From DATFQI01 sp963831105 (GTDB taxonomy: Bacteria; Actinomycetota; Thermoleophilia; Solirubrobacterales; Solirubrobacteraceae): DNA of 64,000 bases. Location: assembly GCA_963831105.1 (NCBI GenBank), contig CAWHOS010000006.1, positions 178,668 to 242,667 of the forward strand, written 5' to 3'. Below are positions 31,105-38,786 of this stretch, in pieces. The notes under the pieces were generated by a model. That model was not told the DNA's origin. It saw nothing but the letters and a program-made list of their open reading frames with translations, and searched no databases. The translations under genes were made by a program, and so were the position numbers. Position 1 is the stretch's first letter. The number at the start of each line of letters is the position of its first letter.

Positions 31105-31497
31105 TCAGCGCCGGTTCTCGTCCCAGAGCCGGCGCAGCAGGCGGGGCCCGAAATCCTGCTTGCGCACCAGGGGAACCGTGTCGAGTTGCGCCGCCGAAGG
31201 CACGTCGATCCGCTCCTCGATCGAGATCAGCACGACCACCACTTCCGGGTGCATCTCGGTCAGCCGTCGCGCGACCTCGATCCCGCCGAGCCCCGGCATG
31301 CGCAGGTCGAGCAGCACGAGATCGGGCCGGAGACGCCCCACCTCCTCGATCCCCGAGGTGCCGTCGGCCGCCTCGCCGATCGAGGCGAAGCCGGGGGTGG
31401 CGTTGATCACCTCCCGCGCCAGGGCGCGGAAGATCGCCTGATCGTCGATGGTCAGGACGCGCACCGCACCGGTTGCTGGTGACTGGTCGAGCCTCAT
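31105..31497 (-). CDS. Receiver-only response regulator
   Basis: A 130-residue stand-alone receiver domain: acidic pair TIDDQAIFRALA, phospho-acceptor in DLVLLDLRMPGLGG, Thr/Ser position in VVVVLISIEER, and Lys in PLVRKQDFGPRLL. There is no output domain, so it must act by protein contact, for example as a phosphate sink or shuttle. It is the first gene of a unit with the kinase downstream. ATG at 31497. Confidence 0.92.
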   Translation of the reverse strand: MRLDQSPATGAVRVLTIDDQAIFRALAREVINATPGFASIGEAADGTSGIEEVGRLRPDLVLLDLRMPGLGGIEVARRLTEMHPEVVVVLISIEERIDVPSAAQLDTVPLVRKQDFGPRLLRRLWDENRR

Positions 31498-31633
31498 CGT
31501 CGCCACATTGCGGCGAGCGTAGGCGGGCCCGGAGGCGGCCGGCAATGGCGCGCACCTGCCGACCGTCGTGGTGTCTGCCTGAGGATCTGGCGCGTGCAGG
31601 AGGGAGCCGGCAGGGGCCGGTTAGGGTGTTGCC

Positions 31634-32644
31634 GTGGCCCGCGGCGACGCCCAGGTGCTCGAGCTGGCCGGGCGCGAGGTGCCGATCACCAGCCCGGGCA
31701 AGCTGCTGTTCCCCGACGCCGGCGTCACGAAGCTCGACCTCGTGAACTACTACGCGGCCGTCGAGGAGCCGTTGATGCGCGCGATGCGCGGCCGACCCGT
31801 GCTGATGCAGCGCTTCCCGAACGGCGTCGGCAAGCAGAACTTCTTCCAGAAGCGCGTCCCCGACAACGCGCCCGACTGGCTCGAGACGACGACGGTGCAG
31901 ACGGTCAACGGCACGCCGTCGCGGGCGCTCGTGGCCGCCGACCTCGCGCACGTCGCGTGGGCGGTCAACCTCGCCTGCCTCGGCTTCCACGTCTGGCCCA
32001 GCCTCGCCGACGACCAGGAGCACGCCGACGAGCTGCGGCTGGACCTCGACCCGCAGCCCGGCACCGGGTTCGCCGAAGCGGTCAAGGCCGCCTGGGAGCT
32101 GAAGGCGCTGCTCGACGAGCTGGGCATCGCCGCCTTCCCGAAGACGACCGGCAACCGCGGGCTGCACGTCTACGTCCGGCTGCAGCCGCGCTGGGACGCC
32201 TACGAGGTGCGCGCCGCGGCCGTCGCCGCCGCGCGCGAGCTCGAGCGCCGCCGCCCGGACATCCTCACCGCGGCCTGGTGGAAGGAGGAGCGCGGCGAGC
32301 GGATCTTCGTCGACTACAACCAGAACGCGCCGCACAAGACCGTCTTCGGCGCCTGGTCGGTGCGCTCGCGCAAGGGCGCGCAGGTCTCGACGCCGCTGCG
32401 CTGGGAGGAGCTCGACGAGGCCGACCCGGACGCGCTCACGCTGCATACGGTGCCCGAGCGGGTGGAGCGCGGCGGCGACCCCTGGGCCGCGATCGACGGC
32501 GTGCCGCAGTCGCTCGACGGCCTGCTCGAGCTGCACGAGCGCGACCGCGAGAACGGGCTCCCCGACGCACCGTGGCCGCCCGTCTATCCCAAGCAGCCCG
32601 GCGAGCTGCGGCGCGTCGCGCCCAGCCGCGCCCGCAAGGACTGA
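31634..32644 (+). CDS. LigD-type NHEJ polymerase/primase domain protein
   Basis: A 336-residue stand-alone polymerase of the archaeo-eukaryotic primase fold used in bacterial non-homologous end joining. Signatures are ITSPGKLLFPDAGVTKLDLV, VLMQRFPNGVGKQNFFQKR, the catalytic acidic pair in LRLDLDPQPGTGF (Asp137, Asp139), the phosphate-binding KTTGNRGLHVYVRL, and the third acid in ERIFVDYNQNAPHKTVFGAWSVR (two stretches). No ligase or nuclease domain is fused and no ku gene is in the window. It fills or extends broken DNA ends. GTG start. Intact. Confidence 0.93.
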   Translation: MARGDAQVLELAGREVPITSPGKLLFPDAGVTKLDLVNYYAAVEEPLMRAMRGRPVLMQRFPNGVGKQNFFQKRVPDNAPDWLETTTVQTVNGTPSRALVAADLAHVAWAVNLACLGFHVWPSLADDQEHADELRLDLDPQPGTGFAEAVKAAWELKALLDELGIAAFPKTTGNRGLHVYVRLQPRWDAYEVRAAAVAAARELERRRPDILTAAWWKEERGERIFVDYNQNAPHKTVFGAWSVRSRKGAQVSTPLRWEELDEADPDALTLHTVPERVERGGDPWAAIDGVPQSLDGLLELHERDRENGLPDAPWPPVYPKQPGELRRVAPSRARKD

Positions 32645-32657
32645 GATACTCCGCCCG

Positions 32658-33593
32658 GTGGCAGCGGACTCCGACCGGGTGGGCGCGCTCAGCGAGGTCG
32701 CGGTCGGCGACGAGCGGGAGCGCGTCGAGCGCATCCTCGCCACCGCGCGCGAGTTGCTCGGGATGCAGATCGCGTACTTCACGGAGATCGACGCGGGCGA
32801 GCAGGTGATCCACCGGGTGGCCGGCGACCCCGGCGGCCTCGGGCTCGTCGCGGGCACGCAGGTCCCGCTCGAGGACACCTATTGCCGGCAGATGCTCGAC
32901 GAGACGATCCCGTTCGCGGTGCCCGACGCGGACGCCGTGCCGATCCTGCGGGAGCTCCGCGAGGCGGAGCCGTCGCGCCCGCTCGCCTACCTCGGCGTGC
33001 CGCTGCAGCTCTCCACGGGCCGCGTCTACGGGACGCTCTGCGCGGCCAGCGAGCAGGCCCTCGACGACCTGCGCGAGCGCGACGTCGCGTTCATGCGCGT
33101 GCTCGCCCGGCTGCTCGCCGACGCGCTGGAGCGCCCGCCCGCGGGCGCGCCGCGCTGGCTGGACGGCGGCCCCTGCGCCGCGGTCGAGCACGACGGGCGC
33201 GTCGCCCACCTGGCGTTCTGGGTCGTGGCGACGCCGCGCGCGGTGCGGGCCGCCCGGCGGGCGATCGACTGCCTGGCGGAGTGGATCCCGAAGGACCGCA
33301 TGCGCGACCTGCAGATGATCGTCTCCGAGCTGGTCACCAACAGCGTCCGCCACGCCGGGCTGGAGCCGTCGAGCTCCGTCGGGATCGACGTCGTGGTCCA
33401 GCCCGGGTCCGTGCGCGGCCGCGTCAGCGACCCCGGGGTCGGCTTCGACCCCGCCGCCGTGCCGGCGCCGCAGACCGGCCAGATCGGTGGCTGGGGTCTG
33501 CACATCGTCCGGCAGATGGCGCGCAGCTGGGACGTCGCGCGCCCCGCCACGGGTGGTGGCGTGGAGGTCTCCTTCGAGCTCGCGCTCGCCTGA
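32658..33593 (+). CDS. GAF domain protein with RsbW-like ATPase
   Basis: A 311-residue cytosolic signalling protein. The GAF domain (about 15-155) has ATARELLGMQIAYFTEIDAG, TYCRQMLDETIPFAVPDA and YLGVPLQLSTGRVYGTLCAA. A C-terminal HATPase_c domain (about 190-311) has IVSELVTNSVRHAG as N-box and SDPGVGFDP and GGWGLHIVRQMA as G-boxes, typical of anti-sigma serine kinases rather than histidine kinases; no DHp His is visible. It may control a sigma factor or anti-anti-sigma partner. The SpoIIE-type phosphatase at 35.5 kb is a possible opposite number. Confidence 0.88.
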   Translation: MAADSDRVGALSEVAVGDERERVERILATARELLGMQIAYFTEIDAGEQVIHRVAGDPGGLGLVAGTQVPLEDTYCRQMLDETIPFAVPDADAVPILRELREAEPSRPLAYLGVPLQLSTGRVYGTLCAASEQALDDLRERDVAFMRVLARLLADALERPPAGAPRWLDGGPCAAVEHDGRVAHLAFWVVATPRAVRAARRAIDCLAEWIPKDRMRDLQMIVSELVTNSVRHAGLEPSSSVGIDVVVQPGSVRGRVSDPGVGFDPAAVPAPQTGQIGGWGLHIVRQMARSWDVARPATGGGVEVSFELALA

Positions 33594-33597
33594 GCCG

Positions 33598-34236
33598 GTG
33601 GCCGTCGAGCTGCACGACGTCGTCCCCGGGCTGTGGCTGTGGCGCCAGCCGCATCCGGCCTGGGAGGAGGGCAACGACTGGGACCCGCTGGTGACCTCGG
33701 TCGCGGTCCAGTCGCGCGGCATGGCGCTCGTGCTCGACCCGCTCGCGCCGCCGCCGCGCGAGCGGGAGGTGTGGGAGCGGCTCGACGCGCTGGCGCCCCA
33801 GGTCGCCGTGATCCTCAAGCCCGACCACGTGCGCGACGTCGACCTGTTCGTGCGCTGGTACGGGTGCCGTGCGCTGGGGCCGTCGCTGTTCTGGCGCGAC
33901 GACGTGCCGGAGACAGAGCTCGAGGCGGTGCACCCGGGCCTCGAGCTGCCCGGCGGCCTGCTCGCCTGCCACGACGGCCGCGGCATGCAGGAGACGCCGG
34001 TCTACCTGCCCGAGCAGCGCGCGCTCGTCTTCGCCGACGGCATGACCGCGCCGGACGGCGTCCTGCGCGTGTGGGGGACGCCGTGGCACGAGCAGCGGGT
34101 CCTGCCGGCCATGCGCGAGCTGCTCGAGCTCCCGTTCGAGCACGTGATCGTCTCGCACGGGGAGCCCGTGCACGACCGGAGCGCGTTCGAGGCCGCCCTC
34201 GAGCGCGAGCCGTGGTCGGAGTGGGCCGGAGCATAG
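33598..34236 (+). CDS. Metallo-beta-lactamase-fold-like protein without metal motif
   Basis: A 212-residue protein beginning VELHDVVPGLWLWRQPHPAW. Strand order and VILKPDHVRDVDLFVRWYG, ALVFADGMTAPDGVL and HVIVSHGEPVHDRSAF suggest an MBL fold, but the HxHxDH zinc motif is reduced to KPDHVRDV, so hydrolytic activity is doubtful. It starts at the GTG at 33598, 5 bases after the GAF/ATPase stop, so the two are probably co-transcribed. Function unknown. Confidence 0.75.
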   Translation: MAVELHDVVPGLWLWRQPHPAWEEGNDWDPLVTSVAVQSRGMALVLDPLAPPPREREVWERLDALAPQVAVILKPDHVRDVDLFVRWYGCRALGPSLFWRDDVPETELEAVHPGLELPGGLLACHDGRGMQETPVYLPEQRALVFADGMTAPDGVLRVWGTPWHEQRVLPAMRELLELPFEHVIVSHGEPVHDRSAFEAALEREPWSEWAGA

Positions 34237-34273
34237 GATCGGGGGCGACCCTTCAACCGGAAGGAGCGCCGTC

Positions 34274-34687
34274 ATGGCCTCGGTACTGAACCCCTACATC
34301 TCCTTCGACGGAGCGGCGCGGGATGCGATGGAGACCTACAAGGCCACCTTCGGCGGTGAGCTGTCGGTCAACACGTTCGGCGACTTCGGCCAGGCGCCCC
34401 CGGGCTTCGAGGACAAGGTCATGCACAGCCAGCTCGAGACGCCGTCGGGCTTCACGCTGATGGCCTCCGACACGCCGCCCGGCATGCCGTTCCAGCCCGG
34501 GACCAACATCTCCGTCAGCCTCTCCGGCGACGACGAGTCCGAGCTGCGCGGCTACTTCGACAAGCTGGCCGACAACGGCCAGGTCACGATGCCGCTGGAG
34601 AAGCAGATGTGGGGCGACGTGTTCGGCATGGTCACCGACCGCTTCGGCGTCAACTGGATGGTCAACATCGCCCAGCCGCAGGCCTGA
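34274..34687 (+). CDS. PhnB-like VOC family protein
   Basis: A 137-residue single VOC protein of the PhnB/YjdN group: VLNPYISFDGAARDAMETYK, FGGELSVNTFGDFG, KVMHSQLETPSGFTLMASDT, and MWGDVFGMVTDRFGVNWMVN near the end. A good Shine-Dalgarno (GGAAGGAG) sits about 8 bases before the ATG. Biochemical role is unknown for the group. A strong hairpin terminator follows. Confidence 0.9.
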   Translation: MASVLNPYISFDGAARDAMETYKATFGGELSVNTFGDFGQAPPGFEDKVMHSQLETPSGFTLMASDTPPGMPFQPGTNISVSLSGDDESELRGYFDKLADNGQVTMPLEKQMWGDVFGMVTDRFGVNWMVNIAQPQA

Positions 34688-34696
34688 GCGCACGGC

Positions 34697-34724
34697 CGGC
34701 GGGCGCGGCGTGCCGCGCCCGCCG
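34697..34724. terminator. Bidirectional terminator hairpin
   Basis: A perfect 12-bp GC stem (34697-34708 with 34713-34724) and a 4-base loop lie between the convergent VOC and peroxiredoxin genes. There is no long T-run, as is common in high-GC actinomycetes. Confidence 0.65.
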
Positions 34725-34732
34725 TAGCGAGG

Positions 34733-35392
34733 TCAGACGGGATCCTTGACGATCCGGATGTAGGGCTTGGGCTCCTCCCAGCCGTCCGGGTAGCGCTCCT
34801 TGGCCTGGTCGTTGGAGACCGAGCCGGCGATGATCACGTCGTCGCCGGGCTGCCACTGGGCGGGGGTGGCGACCTGGTGCTGCGAGGTGCGCTGGAGCGA
34901 GTCGATGACCCTCAGCACCTCGTCGAAGTTGCGGCCGGTCGTCATCGGATAGATCAGGACGAGCTTGATCTTCTTGTCCGGGCCGATCACGAAGACGTTG
35001 CGCAGCGTCGCGTTCTGGGCCGGCGTGCGGTCGGTCGGGTCGCCGCCGGTGTCGGGCGGGAGCATCCCGTAGGCCTTGGAGACCGCGAAGTCGTGGTCGG
35101 AGATCAGCGGGTAGTTGGGCGCGGTGCCCTGCGTCTCCTCGATGTCGCGGGCCCACTGCTCGTGGTTGTCGGTGGGGTCCACGGAGAGCCCGATGATCTT
35201 CACGCCGCGGCTGTCGAAGTCCGGCTTGATGCGGGCCATGTAGCCCAGCTCGGTCGTGCAGACGGGCGTGAAGTCGCGCGGGTGGGAGAACAGCACGGCC
35301 CAGCCGTCGCCGATCCACTCGTGGAAGGAGATGCGTCCCTCCGTGGTGTCGGCCTCGAAGTCTGGCGCGGTGTCGCCGATGGTGAGGCTCAT
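34733..35392 (-). CDS. 1-Cys (Prx6-type) peroxiredoxin
   Basis: A 219-residue AhpC/TSA protein that reduces peroxides. The peroxidatic Cys45 is in SHPRDFTPVCTTEL, and the C-terminal domain with NFDEVLRVIDSLQ and the Prx6 arm (ATPAQWQPGDDVII, then KPYIRIVKDPV) is present. No second resolving Cys is in the family position, so it belongs to the 1-Cys Prx6 group. AAGGAG precedes the ATG at 35392 at good spacing. Monocistronic. Cytosolic. Confidence 0.95.
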   Translation of the reverse strand: MSLTIGDTAPDFEADTTEGRISFHEWIGDGWAVLFSHPRDFTPVCTTELGYMARIKPDFDSRGVKIIGLSVDPTDNHEQWARDIEETQGTAPNYPLISDHDFAVSKAYGMLPPDTGGDPTDRTPAQNATLRNVFVIGPDKKIKLVLIYPMTTGRNFDEVLRVIDSLQRTSQHQVATPAQWQPGDDVIIAGSVSNDQAKERYPDGWEEPKPYIRIVKDPV

Positions 35393-35549
35393 ATGAGCTC
35401 CTTGCGTCGAAGGATCCGGGGAATGGCGATCAGGATTCAGAGGATACCGGCGGCCACGGGAGGCGGAGGGGTGGAAAAGTCCCCCTGACGGTCCGGCGCC
35501 GCACCGCAGCGGCTCCTGTGCCGCGGACGCGCCGCTACCTTGCGTCCGC

Positions 35550-37076
35550 GTGTCACCTGAACTCCTCCTTGCCGCCGCCGGCGGGCTGCGGCGCGCCTTT
35601 GAGGAGGTGGACTGGGCGGCCACGGGGCTCGGGGCGATCGAGGACTGGAGCCCCGCGCTGCGCAACGCAGTCGACCTCGCGCTGCACACGCAGTTCCCGG
35701 TCACGTTGCTGTGGGGGCCGGAGTTCGTGCTCGTCTACAACGAGGGGTACATCCCGCTGATCGCCGACAAGCATCCGGCGGCGCTCGGGCGGCCCGCGCG
35801 CGAGGTGTTCCCCGAGGCCTGGGACGTGATCGGCCCGATGATGCAGTCGGTGCGCGAGGGCGGCGGCGCGACCTGGGTCCAGGACGAGCCGGTGCCGCTC
35901 CTGCGCCGCGGCCGGCTCGAGGAGGCCTACTTCACGTTCTCCTACTCGCCCGTCCGCGGCACGGGCGGCGAGATCGAGGGCGTGATGGACATCGCGATGG
36001 AGACCACGCAGCAGGTGATCGACCGCCGCCGGCTGCGCACGCTCAGCCGGTTGCGCGAGATCCTCGCCGGGCTGGACTCCGCCGACGCGATCCTCCAGCG
36101 AGGGATCGCGTCCCTGCGCGCCGACGCCGCGGACTTCCCGGCCGTCAGCCTGCGTCCGGCGCAGGCGCAGGACGGGCCGCTCGTCGTCGCCCACGGCGTG
36201 GCCAGGCTTGCGCTCGGGCCGGCCCGCTCGGGCCGGGCCGCGCTCGAGGTCGAGCTCAGCCGCCACCTCGACCCCGACACCGGCTACCTCGGGTTCCTGC
36301 GGCTCGTGGCCGCCTCGATCGGCCAGGCGCTCGACCGCGTCGACGCGCGCGAGGTCGAGCGCAGCTTCTCCGAATCGCTGCAGCGGAGCCTGCTCAGCAG
36401 GCCGCCGCGGCGCCCCGGCGCCGAGATCGCCGTCCGCTACAAGCCGGCGACGCGGCTGGCCCAGGTCGGCGGCGACTGGTACGACGCGTTCGCCGGGCCC
36501 GCGGGCGCGCTCACGCTCGCGGTCGGCGACGTCACGGGGCACGACCGGCGGGCGGCCGCGGGGATGGCCCAGATCCGCAGCCTGCTACGCGGCGCCGCGT
36601 GGGCCCAGGCGGGCGCGCCGGCCCGCAGCCTCGGGGCGCTCGACCAGGCGATGAGCGGCCTCGATGTCGGCGAGTTCGCCACCGCCGTCCTCGCCGAGCT
36701 CGACGGGCACACGCTGCGATGGTGCAACGCCGGTCACCCGCCGCCCGCCGTGCTGGGCCCCGACGGGCAGGCGCGGCTGCTGTGGACGGACCCCGCGGAG
36801 CCGCTGCTCGGGATCGGCGCCGGGTCGCGCCGCGAGCACACCGTCGAGCTGGAGCCCGGCTCGGTCGTCGTGCTCTACACGGACGGCCTGGTGGAGCACC
36901 GCGACGTGCCGATCGACCGCGGCCTCGCGTGGCTGACCGGCGCGCTGGAGAGCGGGCGCGAGCTGGGCGCGGAGGCGTTGTGCGACCACCTCCTCGCCCA
37001 GCTCGGCGCGAGCGGCGAAGACGACGTCGCCCTGCTCGTGCTCTCTACGGGAGCCGAGCCTCCAGCACCAGGTTGA
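35550..37076 (+). CDS. PAS/GAF-like sensor with SpoIIE-type PP2C phosphatase
   Basis: A 508-residue protein with an N-terminal PAS-like domain (LRNAVDLALHTQFPVTLLWG, LVYNEGYIPLIADKHPAALG, YFTFSYSPVRG), a short GAF-like centre, and a C-terminal SpoIIE/RsbU phosphatase domain: VGGDWYDAFAGPAGALTLAV, GDVTGHDRRAAAGMAQIRSL, RWCNAGHPPPAVLG and VVLYTDGLVEHRD. The metal-binding Asps are kept. Such proteins dephosphorylate anti-anti-sigma factors in partner-switching. Its end overlaps the convergent methyltransferase by 32 bases. GTG start. Confidence 0.9.
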   Translation: MSPELLLAAAGGLRRAFEEVDWAATGLGAIEDWSPALRNAVDLALHTQFPVTLLWGPEFVLVYNEGYIPLIADKHPAALGRPAREVFPEAWDVIGPMMQSVREGGGATWVQDEPVPLLRRGRLEEAYFTFSYSPVRGTGGEIEGVMDIAMETTQQVIDRRRLRTLSRLREILAGLDSADAILQRGIASLRADAADFPAVSLRPAQAQDGPLVVAHGVARLALGPARSGRAALEVELSRHLDPDTGYLGFLRLVAASIGQALDRVDAREVERSFSESLQRSLLSRPPRRPGAEIAVRYKPATRLAQVGGDWYDAFAGPAGALTLAVGDVTGHDRRAAAGMAQIRSLLRGAAWAQAGAPARSLGALDQAMSGLDVGEFATAVLAELDGHTLRWCNAGHPPPAVLGPDGQARLLWTDPAEPLLGIGAGSRREHTVELEPGSVVVLYTDGLVEHRDVPIDRGLAWLTGALESGRELGAEALCDHLLAQLGASGEDDVALLVLSTGAEPPAPG

Positions 37077-38106
37077 GCGGCGTCTCGGCGGCGCGGCGGA
37101 CCGCGCCGAAGCCGCCCGCCCGCAGCACCTCGGCGAGGCGCGCCTCGCCGGCCTGGGTGCCGAGCCCGGCGCGCCCAGGCTGCGAGAGCGACCCCGGCGT
37201 GCACACGAGCGTCGACATCGCGTAGTAGAAGCGCCCGACGGGGTGCAGGTTGTCCTCCACCCGGTCGCCCGCGAACGGCTCCACCAGCATGCAGCGGCCG
37301 CCCGGCGCGAGCGCCGATGCGGCGCTGCGCGCCGCCGCCAGCGGGTCGCCGAGGTCGTGGAAGGAGTCGAAGAACGCGACGAGGTCGTACCCGGAGCCCG
37401 GGATCTCGTCCGCGCCCGCGACGTGGAACTCGACGTTGGAGACGCCCGCCTCGGCGGCGCGCTCGCGCGCGGTCGCGATCGACTCGGCGTGGTAGTCGAT
37501 CCCGACGAAGTGCGAGGCCGGGAAGGCCTGCGCCATCAGGACCGTCGAGATGCCGTGGCCGCAGCCGACGTCGGCGGCCGAGCCGCCCGCCTCGAGCCGC
37601 TCGACGACGCCGTCGAGCGCCGGCAGCCACTCCGCGACCAGGCTCGCGCGGTAGCCGACGGCGAACGCGCGCTCGACGCCGTGGAAGAGCCCGTGGTGGT
37701 GCTCGTGCCAGCCGAGGCCCTCGCCGGTGAGGAAGCGCTCGGCGACCCGCTCGCGCGCCGCCACCGCGGCGTTGCCGCTCTGGAAGGCGCCGATCATCTC
37801 GAACGGGCTGGTGGGGTCGGCGAGCACGAGCGCGTGCTCGGGCGGCAGCATGTAGCCGGCCTCGCCGTACTCCAGGAAGCCGCTGGCGGCCTGGGCGGCG
37901 AGCCACTCGCGCACGTAGCGCTCCTGGGTGCCGGTGCGGGCGGCCAGCTCCTCGGAGGAGACGGGCTGGGAGTCGGCCATCGCCCGGAACAGCCCGAGCT
38001 GGTCGCCGATCAGGACCAGCGCCGCGTTGACCGCGGCGCCGAGCTCCGTGGCGACGTGCCCGACGAACGCCTCGAGCTTGGCCTCGTCGATGTCCGTGAC
38101 GGCCAT
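37045..38106 (-). CDS. Class I SAM-dependent methyltransferase with winged-helix N-terminus
   Basis: A 353-residue protein. The N-terminal helical region (LVLIGDQLGLFRAMADSQPV, SSEELAARTGTQERYVREWL) is the dimerisation/winged-helix module seen in O-methyltransferase-like proteins. The Rossmann core has AADVGCGHGISTVLMAQAFP, HFVGIDYHAESI, YDLVAFFDSFHDLGDP and LAPGGRCMLVEPFAGD. Substrate unknown. It is coupled by a one-base overlap to the small secreted protein gene upstream. Intact. Confidence 0.92.
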   Translation of the reverse strand: MAVTDIDEAKLEAFVGHVATELGAAVNAALVLIGDQLGLFRAMADSQPVSSEELAARTGTQERYVREWLAAQAASGFLEYGEAGYMLPPEHALVLADPTSPFEMIGAFQSGNAAVAARERVAERFLTGEGLGWHEHHHGLFHGVERAFAVGYRASLVAEWLPALDGVVERLEAGGSAADVGCGHGISTVLMAQAFPASHFVGIDYHAESIATARERAAEAGVSNVEFHVAGADEIPGSGYDLVAFFDSFHDLGDPLAAARSAASALAPGGRCMLVEPFAGDRVEDNLHPVGRFYYAMSTLVCTPGSLSQPGRAGLGTQAGEARLAEVLRAGGFGAVRRAAETPLNLVLEARLP

Positions 38107-38324
38107 CAGATCACGCACCGGTCGTGGTACTTGCGCCACGCGCCGTCCCACCACTTGACGGCGGCGTCGTAGCCCTTCTTGGCCTCGATCTCGCGGAACT
38201 GCTGCTCGACCTGCTCGGCGCCGCCCTCGCAGTCGATGGGCGTGGCCTGCGCGCTGCCGGCCGTGCAGAGCGCCGCGGCGACCGCGAGGGCGGCGATCGC
38301 CGGCTTGAATCGGGAGGGTGACAT
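38106..38324 (-). CDS. Small secreted protein with one probable disulfide
   Basis: A 72-residue protein: signal peptide (MSPSRFKPAIAALAVAAALC, cleavage probably after AQA), mature part TPIDCEGGAEQVEQQFREIE followed by a helix with WWDGAWRKYHDRC. Two Cys residues in the mature part could pair. No family recognised. Its stop overlaps the methyltransferase start by one base. Confidence 0.7.
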   Translation of the reverse strand: MSPSRFKPAIAALAVAAALCTAGSAQATPIDCEGGAEQVEQQFREIEAKKGYDAAVKWWDGAWRKYHDRCVI

Positions 38325-38490
38325 GGGGAGCTCCTGGGGGAGGGGTTGGGGTCGCAGCGGAAGCTACGGGCGCCCGGCCGCCGTTCCTGAGCGTTTCCTG
38401 AAGCCTGGGTGGGTGCGGTGCGGGCTCCCGCCCGGTGGCCGTGGAGCTGGCTCCATGGCCACGCCGGCGCCGCCGCCGTAGCGTGCGCGC

Positions 38491-38784
38491 GTGCCCCTCT
38501 ACCTCGTGCCCCGCACCCGCGCCTGGCTCTCCGCGGAGGAGGTGGCGGCGGCCGCCGACTGCGTCCCCGCCGTCAACGCCACGCTCCCCGACATCCGCTG
38601 GATCCGCTCCTACGTCGTCGCCGAGGAGGATGGGACCTTCAGCGGCTACTGCGTCTACGAGGCGAGCGGTCCCGAGGCGCTGCGCCGCCATGGCGACGCG
38701 CTGATGCTGCCCACGGACGCGATCAAGCCCGTCGCCGCCACGATCGTCGCGGCCCCCGACCCGGAATCGACTACGGCGTCCTGA
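38491..38784 (+). CDS. DUF4242-type small protein
   Basis: A 97-residue alpha/beta protein starting at GTG with PLYLVPRTRAWLSAEEVAAA, then IRWIRSYVVAEEDGTFSGYC and VYEASGPEALRRHGDAL, the ferredoxin-like pattern of DUF4242. Role unknown. The stop is 2 bases before the GTG of the ATPase/winged-helix regulator, so the two are co-translated and this protein may sense a ligand for it (inference). Confidence 0.75.
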   Translation: MPLYLVPRTRAWLSAEEVAAAADCVPAVNATLPDIRWIRSYVVAEEDGTFSGYCVYEASGPEALRRHGDALMLPTDAIKPVAATIVAAPDPESTTAS

Positions 38785-38786
38785 CC

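Noticed and set aside
30320..32878. An 852-codon minus frame across kinase, receiver and LigD genes
   Set aside because: It is a mosaic of shadow reading and carries no domain of its own.
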